Shown: positions 11,132 to 21,943, counted from the first letter of the stretch. The stretch: 64,000 nucleotides of DNA from Novosphingobium sp. PP1Y (GCF_000253255.1 NC_015580.1:1023001-1087000); one strand, 5' to 3'. Notes: generated by a model not told the origin, from the letters alone. A program made the numbers and translations.

Positions 11132-11402
11132 AGCTCCATCTTTCCCAAGATTCAGGGGCTTGGAGGGATCGGCCCCGTAAGCCTTGTGCATAAAAGATGG
11201 TTAACCGGCCCAACCCCTGAGAATCCCGCTTTTCCGTTCCGTTTTTCGATGTTAAATAACTGAATATTAAGGAAATATTTAGTTTCGTTAGGTAACAGGG
11301 CTAACGCGACGGATGTTTCCGTCAGTTATCGGACGGATGTGTGCGCCGGGGCAGGGCCCCGGGTGCTCTCCGGTCCAGTAGGGAAGCGAGAGTCCGGGGC
11401 TT

Positions 11403-12311
11403 ATGACGATGGGCATGAATTTCACGGTAGAGGAGACTTCGGCACTTTACGGGTTGCTGGCCGACAGCAGTTCCGATGTGATCCTGAAGACGGACCGTGA
11501 AGGTTTCATCGTCCATGCCTCGCCGGCGTTCGAGCGGCTTGGCTTCCGCATCCCCGGATCGTTGATATCGCCCAACCTGCTGGACATCGTCGAAAGCTCG
11601 CACCGCGACATGGTCAGCCGTGCGCTATCCGATGCGCTAGAGGGGCGTGAAGTGGGCCGATGGGTCGAATTCCCGGCTGTCACCGCCGACGAACGCCAGC
11701 ACTGGTTCGAGATCCAGGCGCGCGCCCTGCGCGACGACGAGGGCGAAATCTACGGCGCGCTCAGCATCATGCGCAGCATCGACGAGCGCCGCCAGCTCAA
11801 GGACCAGCTCTTCGCCGCGACTTATACCGATCCACTGACCGGCCTGACCAACCGCGCCGCCTTTATCTCGATGCTCGAACACATGATCGAATCGAACATG
11901 GACGGCTGCCTGGCGCTGTTCAGCATCGATTTCTTCCGCACCATCAACATGAAGTACGGCCAGTCGACCGGGGACGAGGTCCTGCAGGTCTTCGCCGATC
12001 TGCTTCGCGAGATGCTGCGGGCCGAGGACATCATTTCGCGGATCGGTTCCGAGCGCTTTGCGGTGCTGCTGCCGCGGACCTCTACCGAGCAGGCGCAGGC
12101 GATCTGCCACCGCGTGGTGACGACGCTGGCCGAACTGCGCCAGAAGGTGGGCGAGAGCCGCTTTGCCATCACCGCCAGTGCCAGCATCGCCCACATCGGC
12201 GACAATCTCGACCGGACCATCGAGCGGGCCGAGCTTGCGCTGTTCTGCGCCAAGGCAAAGGGGCGTAACCGCCTCGAATTGGAAAAGGAACGTCCCGTAG
12301 CCACGCACTGA
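11403..12311 (+). CDS. PAS-GGDEF protein with degenerate GGDEF motif
   Basis: A 302-residue cytoplasmic protein with an N-terminal PAS sensor domain (about residues 10-125; VILKTDREGFIVHASPAFERLGF) and a C-terminal GGDEF domain (about 135-295; DPLTGLTNRAAF, then FSIDFFRTINMKYGQSTGDE). The catalytic loop reads GSERF near residue 215 instead of GG(D/E)EF, so diguanylate cyclase activity is doubtful; it may act as a receptor or partner protein. The upstream 271-base gap holds an AT-rich stretch around 11250-11300, a likely promoter zone. Its neighbour is the PilZ-HTH gene, so a c-di-GMP-related role is plausible. Confidence 0.85.
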   Translation: MTMGMNFTVEETSALYGLLADSSSDVILKTDREGFIVHASPAFERLGFRIPGSLISPNLLDIVESSHRDMVSRALSDALEGREVGRWVEFPAVTADERQHWFEIQARALRDDEGEIYGALSIMRSIDERRQLKDQLFAATYTDPLTGLTNRAAFISMLEHMIESNMDGCLALFSIDFFRTINMKYGQSTGDEVLQVFADLLREMLRAEDIISRIGSERFAVLLPRTSTEQAQAICHRVVTTLAELRQKVGESRFAITASASIAHIGDNLDRTIERAELALFCAKAKGRNRLELEKERPVATH

Positions 12312-12342
12312 GCGTTCGGGCTGCGCGTTCGGGGCGGACGGA

Positions 12343-13443
12343 TCAGGCTTCGGGCCCGGGTCCTGCGTTCTTCCCGCTGCTTGCCTTGCTCTCGCGCATG
12401 GCCTCGATCAGGTCGCGAAGCGCCTCGTTCTGGCGCAAGTTGATGTCGCGCTGCGGGAACGGGATCTCGATGCCGTGCTCGTGGAACAGGTGCCACAGGT
12501 TCTTGAGCACCGCCGAGCGCACGTTTCCGGTGCCTTCTTCGGGATCGGTGATCCAGCAGTGGACGATGAAATTCACCGAGCTGTCGCCATAGGATTCCAG
12601 CCATGCGGTGGGCGGCGGCGCTGCCAGAATGCGCTTCACGCCGCGCGCCGCTTCCAGCATCAGTTCCTCGGCCTTCACGATATCGGCATTGTAGGAGATG
12701 CCGACCGGCACCTGGATGCGCACGTTCTTGGACGAGTAGGACCAGTTCTCCACCTGATTGATCATCAGGTTTTCGTTGGGAATCAGGTATTCCTTCTGGT
12801 CGCGGGTCGTAAGCGAAACCGCGCGAATGCCGATGCGGCGGATCTGGCCGAAGGTGGAATTGCCCGCCTGGTCGGTGATGGCGATGACGTCTCCGGGCTT
12901 GATCGACTTGTCCATCAGCAGGATGATTCCCGCGATCAGGTTGCCGAAGGTCTTCTGCAGGCCGAAACCGATGGCCAGACCGAAGGCGCCGGAAAAGACC
13001 GCGAAGGCTGTCAGGTCTATGCCGAGGACATCGATGCCCACGAGGATCGCGATGCCCCAGATGACGAGGCTGACCATCTTTTCGGCCAGGAGATGCTGGG
13101 TCGTGTCGAGCCGGCTCATGCGGCCGATCACCCTTGCGGCGAACTTGCTGGCAGCCCAGGCGACCGTGATCACGAGCGCCAAGACCAGCATGACGACGAT
13201 CAGGTCCCACACCGATATGCGCGTCCCGCCGACCTGTACCGCCAGGCTGTCGAGCGAGTTGATGATGTCGCCGACGGTGCCGCTTTTCGAAGCGACGGCG
13301 TTCTTGAGCCCTTCTGCCCCTGAGATCGCCTGATCGTCAATCGGGGTGGGCGAGGGGGCCGGGACCAGCACGCCGGGATCGACTGCGCTGGTCGAATCGG
13401 ACAGAGGCGTGCCCGCCGCCGCGGGATCGAGCGGGGCGCTCAC
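12343..13443 (-). CDS. Small-conductance mechanosensitive channel (MscS family)
   Basis: A 366-residue inner-membrane channel that would release solutes on hypo-osmotic shock. After a Pro/Ser-rich N-terminal stretch there are three to four membrane segments. The pore-lining helix FSGAFGLAIGFGLQKTFGNLIAGIILLMDKSIKPGD, split here as a G/A-patterned TM3 followed by the beta-domain entry, lies near residues 150-185. It is followed by VSLTTRDQKEYLIPNENLMINQVENWS-type strands of the MscS beta domain. The start is placed at GTG 13443, which overlaps the metC stop by 4 bases (GTGA); there is no later ATG before the membrane segments. Probably co-transcribed with metC. Confidence 0.86.
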   Translation of the reverse strand: MSAPLDPAAAGTPLSDSTSAVDPGVLVPAPSPTPIDDQAISGAEGLKNAVASKSGTVGDIINSLDSLAVQVGGTRISVWDLIVVMLVLALVITVAWAASKFAARVIGRMSRLDTTQHLLAEKMVSLVIWGIAILVGIDVLGIDLTAFAVFSGAFGLAIGFGLQKTFGNLIAGIILLMDKSIKPGDVIAITDQAGNSTFGQIRRIGIRAVSLTTRDQKEYLIPNENLMINQVENWSYSSKNVRIQVPVGISYNADIVKAEELMLEAARGVKRILAAPPPTAWLESYGDSSVNFIVHCWITDPEEGTGNVRSAVLKNLWHLFHEHGIEIPFPQRDINLRQNEALRDLIEAMRESKASSGKNAGPGPEA

Positions 13444-14660
13444 GATCCCTGCATCCGCGCGAGCGCCTGTTCGATGTCGGCGATAAGGTCGTTCGGGTCT
13501 TCCAGCCCGATCGACAGGCGCACGCCGTGGCAGTCCTGCGGATCGCCGCCGTGCGGCGGCCAGGCCATGCATGTGCGATAGTGCGAAGGCTCTATCGGCA
13601 GGGCAAGGCTTTCGTAGCCGCCCCAGGAATAGCCGATCCCGAACAGCTCCAGCGCATCGATGAAGCGGTTGCGGCTTGCCCCGTCGCCGCCCTTGAAGGT
13701 GAAGCTGAACAGGCCGCAGCCACCGGTGAAGTCGCGCTTCCAGAACTCATGGCCGGTCGATCCGGGCAGCATCGGGCACAGGACCTGCGCGATTTCGGGC
13801 CGCCGCGAGAGCCATTCGGCAATGGCGAGAGCCGAGGCGGTTTCCTGACCGAGCCGCAAGTTGAGCGTGCGCAGGCCGCGCAGGGCCAGCGATGCGTCGT
13901 CGGGCGAGACGACGGTGCCCAGCTGCTGCGCGCGCTGGCGCAGTTTCGCATAGAGTTCCGGCCCCGCGCTGGCACAGCCCATCATCAGGTCCGAGTGCCC
14001 GCCGACATGCTTGGTGAGGGCCATCAGGCTAATGTCCACGCCCTTGTCGAGAGCGGCGAAGCCCAGCGGTCCGGCCCAGGTGTTGTCGAGCACCGATACC
14101 GCGCCTTTCTCGCGGGCGATGCGGGCGAGCGCGGGCACGTCGCACACTTCCATCGAGAGGCTGCCCGGCGCCTCCAGCAGGACTGCGCGCGTCTTCTCGC
14201 AGAACAGGGCCTCGTAGGCGGACAGGTCGAGCGGGTCGAAAAAGCGGGTCTCGACGCCAAGGTCGTGGAGCAGGCCCCTGCCCATGGCCCGGCTCGGGTC
14301 ATAGGCATTGTCGGTCATCAGCAGCACGTCTCCGGGCCGCAGCAGGGTCAAGAGAACGCCGGCGATGGCCGCCACGCCGGAGGGGTAGAGCACCGTACCG
14401 GCGGCACCCGGTTCGATTTCGGTCAGCGCATCGCACAGGGCCCACTGCGTGGGCGCGCCGCGCCTGCCGTAGAAAAACCGACCGTCCTCGTTGCGGCGCG
14501 GTCCTTCCGCGAGGTCCTTCGTGCTATCGTATAAGTGCGTGCTGGCACGCCAGACCGGCGGGTTGACGACCGCTCCGGTCCATTCCCTGCGCCGGCCGGC
14601 TCCGACCAGCTTCGTGGCATGTGCCTTGTTTTTCAGCCCCGTTGAATCGCTCAAGATCAT
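13440..14660 (-). CDS. metC: Cystathionine beta-lyase / trans-sulfuration PLP enzyme
   Basis: A PLP enzyme of the Cys/Met metabolism family, 406 residues. It cleaves cystathionine to homocysteine in methionine synthesis. The pyridoxal lysine is K217 in LMALTKHVGGHSD, preceded by SVLDNTWAGPLGF, which holds the cofactor-binding Asp. LYPSGVAAIAGVL near residue 95 and GGYESLALPIEP near residue 350 are typical of bacterial MetC rather than MetB. ATG 14660 is used because the family alignment begins with the segment after it; the longer frame overlaps the upstream gene. It sits between a proline-rich membrane protein and mscS, all on the minus strand. No SAM riboswitch was recognised upstream. Confidence 0.9.
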   Translation of the reverse strand: MILSDSTGLKNKAHATKLVGAGRRREWTGAVVNPPVWRASTHLYDSTKDLAEGPRRNEDGRFFYGRRGAPTQWALCDALTEIEPGAAGTVLYPSGVAAIAGVLLTLLRPGDVLLMTDNAYDPSRAMGRGLLHDLGVETRFFDPLDLSAYEALFCEKTRAVLLEAPGSLSMEVCDVPALARIAREKGAVSVLDNTWAGPLGFAALDKGVDISLMALTKHVGGHSDLMMGCASAGPELYAKLRQRAQQLGTVVSPDDASLALRGLRTLNLRLGQETASALAIAEWLSRRPEIAQVLCPMLPGSTGHEFWKRDFTGGCGLFSFTFKGGDGASRNRFIDALELFGIGYSWGGYESLALPIEPSHYRTCMAWPPHGGDPQDCHGVRLSIGLEDPNDLIADIEQALARMQGS

Positions 14661-14682
14661 CTCCGCTGTCGCGCGGAGAAGC

Positions 14683-15960
14683 CTAGCCCGCTGCGCGTTG
14701 AGGGTCGAGAGGCAAGGTCCCCGTTTGCAAGGGTATTTGCCGTGCGGCCTCGATTTCGCGGGCGGCAAGCGGCTCGAAGGTGCGCGGGCCGGTGTCGGTG
14801 CGCAAGGGTGACAGGCCGGTGCCGCTGCCCGGAATGCCAAGTGTGAAGACACGGCGCAGCGCCAGTCCATCGGCACCGGTCAGGCACAGGCGCACCAGCG
14901 GCACGAAAAGCGCCGCGCCGCCCTGGCGCATGGCGCGGATCTCGGCCAGCGGCAGCTGGATCTCGCCCTTGAGCTGCGCTGTCCCGCCGGCTTCAAGGCC
15001 CTGCAGGTCATGAAGCCGGGCCATGTCCTGCACTTGCGGGGCCAGCTGCCGATCCTGCGAGAGCGAGGCGTGGGCGGAAATCATGTCTCCCGACACCGTG
15101 ACCGGCCCGCGCGCTTCCTCGGCAGTGAGCGTGAGGCGGTACTGCAGCGTGGCGTAGAACAGCGAGAGGCGCATTGCGACCGGTTCGAGATCGACGCCAA
15201 TTTGCGCTGGGCTGCCCGCGGCAGGGGCCGGGCGTGGCGGTACGACCGGTTTGCGCGGAGCCGGCGTGAAGGCGGGTTCGGGCAGCGGACGCCTCGGTGC
15301 GGAATCGAGCGTCGGCGCGGCATCGAGCGGGGGTGCGGCAGGGGGGCTCTCCGGATGCGCCTCGGTAGCGGTCTCGCCGGTTTCTTCCCACTCCAGGTCC
15401 TGCGGACGGCGTCGGCGCAGGAGGAACAGCGCCAGGGCAATCGCGGCGATGCCTGCGGGAAGCGCCCACCACCATGCGGGCCGCGACGGGGGCTCGGCGC
15501 CGAAGGCTTGGGGCTCGATTGTCTGCGGGGCAGGGGGGTGTTCAGGCTGCGCAGAGGGCTCGACGGGCGCGGGGCTTTCGCTTGCGGTCGGCTCCGGGGC
15601 GGGGACCTGCGCTGCTGGGCGCTGCGAGGCTGAGGGCTGGGAGGGCGCGGTCGTCTTGGGCGTGGCGGGCTTGGCCGCCGTGCGTGCGGTGGGCTCGGCA
15701 GGCGGAGGCGGCGGCGCGGTGACCAGTGGAGCCGGCGTCGGACTGGCGGCAGGTTTGGCCGACGGAGCGGTCTCAACGGTTTCCGGGCGAAGGATCGGGT
15801 GCTGGGCGTCGACCGGCCCTTGCGGCGCAGGTGCGCTGGAGGCCGAGTCCGGTTCGGGCAAGCTCCACGAGCCGACCGGCTGCGCATGGCCGATGACCGG
15901 TGTGCCCGCTAGCAGCAGCGCAAGAGTGATGCGAGTGTGAGTCCCGTTCAAGCCCCTCAT
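14683..15960 (-). CDS. Proline-rich single-pass membrane protein, unknown function
   Basis: A 425-residue protein that I do not recognise by name. It has a signal peptide (about residues 1-26, ending GHAQP), a long Pro/Ala/Ser/Thr-rich linker (about 27-160), one membrane helix in the stretch WWWALPAGIAAIALALFLLRR (near 165-185) and a cytosolic C-terminal domain rich in LEPVAMRLSLFYATLQYRLTL-like strands. The topology places the Pro-rich part in the periplasm. It ends 22 bases before metC, so it may head a three-gene transcript with metC and mscS. A spacer or cell-envelope role is possible but unproven. Confidence 0.75.
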   Translation of the reverse strand: MRGLNGTHTRITLALLLAGTPVIGHAQPVGSWSLPEPDSASSAPAPQGPVDAQHPILRPETVETAPSAKPAASPTPAPLVTAPPPPPAEPTARTAAKPATPKTTAPSQPSASQRPAAQVPAPEPTASESPAPVEPSAQPEHPPAPQTIEPQAFGAEPPSRPAWWWALPAGIAAIALALFLLRRRRPQDLEWEETGETATEAHPESPPAAPPLDAAPTLDSAPRRPLPEPAFTPAPRKPVVPPRPAPAAGSPAQIGVDLEPVAMRLSLFYATLQYRLTLTAEEARGPVTVSGDMISAHASLSQDRQLAPQVQDMARLHDLQGLEAGGTAQLKGEIQLPLAEIRAMRQGGAALFVPLVRLCLTGADGLALRRVFTLGIPGSGTGLSPLRTDTGPRTFEPLAAREIEAARQIPLQTGTLPLDPQRAAG

Positions 15961-16115
15961 GCGCGAGCCATCACAGGATTCTCGCTGAACCGAAAGTTAA
16001 TGCGCGGGCTCTCCGCGCCGAGCCGTTGCGGCCTGCCGCCAAACCGGCGCTTGCTTGCTTCCGTCGCTGCCATATCAGGCTTGTCATCGCGGCGCGTTCG
16101 GGTCATGGCCGGGGC

Positions 16116-16577
16116 ATGAGCGATACACCCGCGAACCCCCTTCACCTTGGCCAGCAGAGCGCGCTTCCCGCGTCTCCGACCGAAGCGGTGCTGGACTATG
16201 TGCCCAACCCGCGCGCCGGTTCCCTGTACATGGTCCGCTTTGCCGCGCCGGAATTCACTTCCTTGTGTCCGGTCACCGGTCAGCCCGATTTCGCGCATCT
16301 CGTGATCGACTATGCGCCTGGCGAGACCATCGTGGAATCGAAGAGCCTGAAGCTCTTCCTCGGCTCCTTCCGCAATCACAGCGGCTTTCACGAAGACGTG
16401 ACGGTCGGGATCGGCCAGCGCCTGTTCGACGAGATGAAACCGCGCTGGCTGCGTATCGGCGGATACTGGTATCCGCGCGGCGGCATACCCATCGACGTCT
16501 TCTGGCAGTCGGGCGCGGTACCCGATGGGCTCTGGGTTCCCGATCAGGGCGTGCAGAGCTACCGCGGGCGCGGCTAA
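16116..16577 (+). CDS. queF: NADPH-dependent 7-cyano-7-deazaguanine reductase (QueF, short type)
   Basis: Reduces preQ0 to preQ1 in queuosine tRNA modification. The 153-residue protein is the single-domain type. It shows the nucleophilic Cys51 in FTSLCPVTGQPD, the proton-relay Asp58, and the QueF signature ESKSLKLFLGSFRNH from residue 74. ATG 16116 is chosen from the family start; upstream in-frame codons extend to 16026 without resemblance. Its stop overlaps by 4 bases the end of a convergent small gene. No other queuosine gene is adjacent. Confidence 0.93.
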   Translation: MSDTPANPLHLGQQSALPASPTEAVLDYVPNPRAGSLYMVRFAAPEFTSLCPVTGQPDFAHLVIDYAPGETIVESKSLKLFLGSFRNHSGFHEDVTVGIGQRLFDEMKPRWLRIGGYWYPRGGIPIDVFWQSGAVPDGLWVPDQGVQSYRGRG

Positions 16578-16846
16578 AGCCCCGCAGCGGCGAAATTCAC
16601 GCCGTTAACGCGGCGCAGGTCAACCTTGCCGCCACCCAGCATCGAGAGTTGCCTGCTCGACAGGCACTGGGCGTAGACGGTGGGATATTCGGCGCGTATG
16701 GCGGCGTCGCTGCCCAGCGCTTCGTCGAGCCTGGCCGTGCATTGCGCGCGGGTCTGATAGGTTTCCACCGGCATGCGGAGGCGTTCGCAGGCGCTGCCGT
16801 CGTCGCTGCAGCCGAACAGGGCGAGGGCGATCAGTGTAGCACTCAT
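16574..16846 (-). CDS. Small conserved exported or lipoprotein-like protein
   Basis: A 90-residue protein that starts MSATLIALALFGCSDDGSACERL. The very short hydrophobic stretch ends at a cysteine (ALFGC), reminiscent of a lipobox, but it lacks basic residues ahead of it. Several more cysteines follow and could form disulfides. ATG 16846 is favoured because AAGGAG sits about 8 bases upstream; an earlier in-frame ATG (16864) is the other choice. Similar small proteins are, as far as I recall, common in sphingomonads, but no function is known to me. It is convergent with queF. Confidence 0.6.
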   Translation of the reverse strand: MSATLIALALFGCSDDGSACERLRMPVETYQTRAQCTARLDEALGSDAAIRAEYPTVYAQCLSSRQLSMLGGGKVDLRRVNGVNFAAAGL

Positions 16847-16961
16847 GCCTATGTCTCCTTTCATCAGAAATAACGGAGCGGATGCGTAAAAGTATCCCGA
16901 TCCGGGCAAGAAAATTGCGATCCACGAAAAAGCATTGCCGTTCAGGGCGTTGGTTCCGGGC

Positions 16962-16984
16962 GCGCATTGCAACTTGCAACGCGC
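16962..16984. promoter_or_regulatory. 11-bp inverted repeat, candidate operator
   Basis: GCGCATTGCAA (16962-16972), a single C axis, then TTGCAACGCGC (16974-16984): 10 of 11 positions pair. It lies in the 324-base divergent space between the small exported protein and the GNAT-nitrilase gene. Otherwise I see nothing in that space except two short purine runs before the genes. A site for a dimeric repressor is plausible; the regulator is unknown. Confidence 0.45.
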
Positions 16985-17170
16985 ATCCTATTTGTAGGCG
17001 GGAACTGCGGGTCGCGATGTGGGCAATGTCCCATGGTCGCGCGTGAGAAATGCCACACCTCGCAACTGCATCGTGCCGCGGGAGCCTCGATGGCGCGGTC
17101 CGCGGATTTTTTCCTTTCGATGCAATAGACACTGGAACCCGGCGCGCGGCTGCGCGTAAGAAGGCGGCAC

Positions 17171-18736
<1,566 letters not shown>

Positions 18737-18752
18737 GGCCGGGGAACCCGCA

Positions 18753-20534
18753 ATGGCCTTGCCAGACCTCCACGCCTTCGGCGCGATGTTCATCGCGCTG
18801 GGGATGTTCTACGGCTTTGCCAACGGCACCCTGCGCGTGGAAATCGTTTCGCTGCTGACGATCGGTTCGATCGCGCTCCTGCTCTACGTCCTGCCGATGC
18901 CGGGGCAGGACAAGTATGCAGGACTGGCGCTCGCCTTCGAGGGGTTCGGGCACTACGCGCTGGTGACGATCTGTTCGCTGATGATCCTCGGTCGAGGGCT
19001 GGTCGTGACCGGCTCACTGGACCCGGCGGCGCGGGCACTGGCCAGGGTATGGCAATACAACCGGTCGATTGGCCTGCTGTTGACAGTGGTCATGTGCATG
19101 TTCCTCTCGATGATCATCAACGACACTCCGGTGCTGGTGCTGATGATCCCGATTCTGGCTCAATTGGCGGGGCGCGGGGGCATGCCGGCATCGAAGACGC
19201 TGATCCCGGTCAATGCCGCGATCCTGATCGGCGGCATGGCGACGACCATCGGCACCTCGACGAACCTGCTGGTCGTCTCGATCGCGCAGGACCTGGGCAT
19301 GAAGACGCTCACGGTCTTCCACTTCACCCCGATTGTTCTGTGCGCAATGGTCTTCGCGCTGCCCTACATCTGGCTGGTCATGCCGCGGCTGCTCCCCGAC
19401 AATACCAAGGCCGTGGCGGTCGAGAGCCGCACGTTTCTTGCCAAGCTGCGGGTCGAGGGCGATTCGCCGATGCGCGGCAAGACCATCGAGGAAGTGCGCG
19501 GCAACGTACCTGCCGGGGTGAGCGTCTGGCTGCCGGTCGGCGCGAACGGCTCGGTCGACCGCCGGGTCATGGCCTCGGGCACGCTGGAAGACCTGCAGGA
19601 GGCCGCCCGCAAGCTCTCCGCGAAGCTCGCGCCGACCTGGCTGCTGGAGCGCATTCGCGCCAATTCCAGCCGCACCGGCGACGATCTGATGGTCGCCGAG
19701 ATGATCATTGCTCCCGACAGCCGCCTGATCGGCCTGACGCCCAAGACGGCAGGCTTCGTCGGCGTGGCGCTGCTGGGCATCCACCACGCCCGCCAGCCGT
19801 TCCGCGATACCCGCCTGCATTCGCCCGATGCACCCATGATGGAAGGCGACGTGATGCTGGTCATGGGTATGGCCGGCGATCTGCGCCGCTTTGCGGAGAG
19901 CGACGGCTTGTTGCAGCTGGAAGGCGGGCAGGAAGTGACGCGTTCCACCAAGGCTCCGGTCGCGCTTGCGATCATGGCCGGCGCCGTCGGCCTTGCCAGC
20001 GTCGGTCTCGTGCCGATCGCGATTTCCTCGCTGGCCGGTGCGATCCTGATGTTCGTGACGGGGTGCGTACGCTTCGAGAGGGTGGGGCGGGCGCTGTCAG
20101 CGCAGGTCATCGTCCTTGTCGCCGCCTCGATTGCGCTCGGCAAGTTCATCCTCGTCTCGGGCGCCGCGGCATGGATGGGCGGACTGCTGGCAAGCGGCCT
20201 GCAGTACCTGCCGCCCGCAGGCGTGCTGGCCGCGATCATGGTCTTCGTCACCATGCTCACCAACTTCGCCTCGAACACCGCGGCAGCGGCGGTGGGCACC
20301 CCTATCGCCTTCAACATCGCCAGCCAGCTCAACCTGCCGCCCGAGCCGCTGGTGCTGGCGGTGCTGTTCGGCTGCAACCTGTGCTACGCGACCCCGGTCG
20401 CCTACCAGACCAACATGATGATCCTGACCGAGGGTGACTACCGTTTCGCGGACTACTTGCGCTCGGGCATCCCGCTGGTGCTGATCATGGTCGCCGCGCT
20501 TTCGACCACGCTGGTTTACTGGTACGGAATCTAG
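18753..20534 (+). CDS. SLC13/DASS-type anion symporter with TrkA-C domains
   Basis: A 593-residue membrane protein, with about five helices before and six after a soluble middle part. The membrane halves carry the DASS-type hairpins: MIINDTPVLVLMIPIL, ILIGGMATTIGTSTNLLVVSIA near residue 150, and TNFASNTAAAAVGTP plus NLCYATPVAYQTNMM near the end. The middle part (about 215-390) looks like two TrkA-C (RCK_C) regulatory modules: SPMRGKTIEEVR and DSRLIGLTPKTAGF. Members move sulfate, dicarboxylates or similar anions with sodium. The substrate is unknown; it follows the GNAT-nitrilase gene by 16 bases. Confidence 0.87.
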   Translation: MALPDLHAFGAMFIALGMFYGFANGTLRVEIVSLLTIGSIALLLYVLPMPGQDKYAGLALAFEGFGHYALVTICSLMILGRGLVVTGSLDPAARALARVWQYNRSIGLLLTVVMCMFLSMIINDTPVLVLMIPILAQLAGRGGMPASKTLIPVNAAILIGGMATTIGTSTNLLVVSIAQDLGMKTLTVFHFTPIVLCAMVFALPYIWLVMPRLLPDNTKAVAVESRTFLAKLRVEGDSPMRGKTIEEVRGNVPAGVSVWLPVGANGSVDRRVMASGTLEDLQEAARKLSAKLAPTWLLERIRANSSRTGDDLMVAEMIIAPDSRLIGLTPKTAGFVGVALLGIHHARQPFRDTRLHSPDAPMMEGDVMLVMGMAGDLRRFAESDGLLQLEGGQEVTRSTKAPVALAIMAGAVGLASVGLVPIAISSLAGAILMFVTGCVRFERVGRALSAQVIVLVAASIALGKFILVSGAAAWMGGLLASGLQYLPPAGVLAAIMVFVTMLTNFASNTAAAAVGTPIAFNIASQLNLPPEPLVLAVLFGCNLCYATPVAYQTNMMILTEGDYRFADYLRSGIPLVLIMVAALSTTLVYWYGI

Positions 20535-20632
20535 GCGCCAGTCACCGACTGACTGCCAGTCATCCCGGAACTACCTGTTATCCCGGACGGCGCCGAGGCG
20601 ACGGGCAGTTGCGCAATTGCAGCGCCTGCGTC

Positions 20633-21943
20633 CTAGTCCTGAGCGGACTTTCCGGTCAGGATCTGCTCGCGCAGTTCCTCCACCGGGGGCAGGCCCAGAC
20701 CGTCCAGCGATTCCACGCCGATGATCGCGTCCTCGCCGAAGCAGTTGGACAGCACGATCGTCTTGGGCACGATACGCTTGCGGTTCGCCAGCGAGTAGAA
20801 AGTGCGCACCGTCGGCGCGGCGGGCTCTTCGGGGTTCTGGTCGATGACCATGGCGATCCGTTCAGAACGCAGCAGCACGAACGAGCCGACCGGATAGACG
20901 CCCAGCGCCTCGACGAAGCGGTCCAGCACTTCGCCGTCGAACACGTCGCGCATCTCGATCAGTTCCTGCATGGCATTGGCAGGGTCCGCCGCATGCCCGT
21001 TGAGCATGCCCGAGACGATGTGGTCGTACGTGTCGCAGACCGCAGCCATGCGTGAGAGAAGGTCGACCTGCGAGCCGGAGAGGTTTTGCGGAAAGCCGGT
21101 TCCATCCAGCCGTTCGTGATGGCGCATCACCGCGTTCAGTACGTCCTCTGGAACTTCTCCTGCCGCTTCGAGCAGGTCCTTGCCGATGTAGGGATGGCGA
21201 TGCCAGACGTCGCTGGGGATCGCGCTGATGCCGCCCGCGTGGGGATCGATGTTGACGTAGAGCCGGCTCACGCCGACGTCGAGCAGCAGCCCGGCCATCC
21301 CGGCATTGCGCGTGTCGTTGGGCGACAGCTTCATCTGCCGGGCCAGTGAGATCATCAGCGCACTGACCGAGAGCATGTGCTGGTAGATCGTCTCGCTTTC
21401 CGCCTTGCAACGCATCAGGCCGGAAAAGGCATAAGGATTGCGTTGGATCGAGGCGTAGATGTCTTCGACTACAGGAGTCACTTCGGCAACCCGCGGCGCC
21501 TTGCCGAGGCGTGCCTCGAGGAAGACCTTGGAGATGACCTTGCGTGCCTTGCCTGCAGTTTGCCGGGCCTTGCCGAATTCGCGCGCCATGGGAACGGGCC
21601 CCGACCTGAACGCGGCTGAATCGCCGCCGGTCGGACGCGCGATGACGGGGGCTGGGCGGGGCATCGTGCGGCTTTCGAACTGGCGGGACTGCATGGTGCC
21701 GTTCGGGCGCGGCGCCGAAACCACGGTCGCTGCAGCCCTGTCCTCGTTTGCGGGCAGGTCGATGCCGCGATCGGTGTCGATGATGATGGCGTCCAGCTTG
21801 CTTGCCCGCAAGGTCTCGAGCTTGTCTTCATCGCTCAAGACGAAGCGGGCCTTCCAGAAGGGATGGCTCAGCCAATTTCCCTGAAAACCGTGAATGAACA
21901 TGCCCAGTTCGACCTGGGACGTGGAAATTTTCTTTAACGCCAT
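20633..21943 (-). CDS. HD-GYP phosphodiesterase-like protein with degenerate HD motif
   Basis: A 436-residue cytosolic protein with an N-terminal DUF3391 (LKKISTSQVELGMFIHGF, SHPFWKARFVL) and a C-terminal HD-GYP domain (about 185-350). The domain keeps QHMLSVSALMISLARQ and HHERLDGTGFP (GYP motif with F for Y). The core metal motif, normally LLHDIGK, reads LLLDVGV near residue 220, so both the His of HD and the Lys are lost. Hydrolysis of c-di-GMP is therefore unlikely, and binding or a structural role is more likely. ATG 21943 is used since DUF3391 begins there; ATG 21985 is possible. Confidence 0.85.
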   Translation of the reverse strand: MALKKISTSQVELGMFIHGFQGNWLSHPFWKARFVLSDEDKLETLRASKLDAIIIDTDRGIDLPANEDRAAATVVSAPRPNGTMQSRQFESRTMPRPAPVIARPTGGDSAAFRSGPVPMAREFGKARQTAGKARKVISKVFLEARLGKAPRVAEVTPVVEDIYASIQRNPYAFSGLMRCKAESETIYQHMLSVSALMISLARQMKLSPNDTRNAGMAGLLLDVGVSRLYVNIDPHAGGISAIPSDVWHRHPYIGKDLLEAAGEVPEDVLNAVMRHHERLDGTGFPQNLSGSQVDLLSRMAAVCDTYDHIVSGMLNGHAADPANAMQELIEMRDVFDGEVLDRFVEALGVYPVGSFVLLRSERIAMVIDQNPEEPAAPTVRTFYSLANRKRIVPKTIVLSNCFGEDAIIGVESLDGLGLPPVEELREQILTGKSAQD

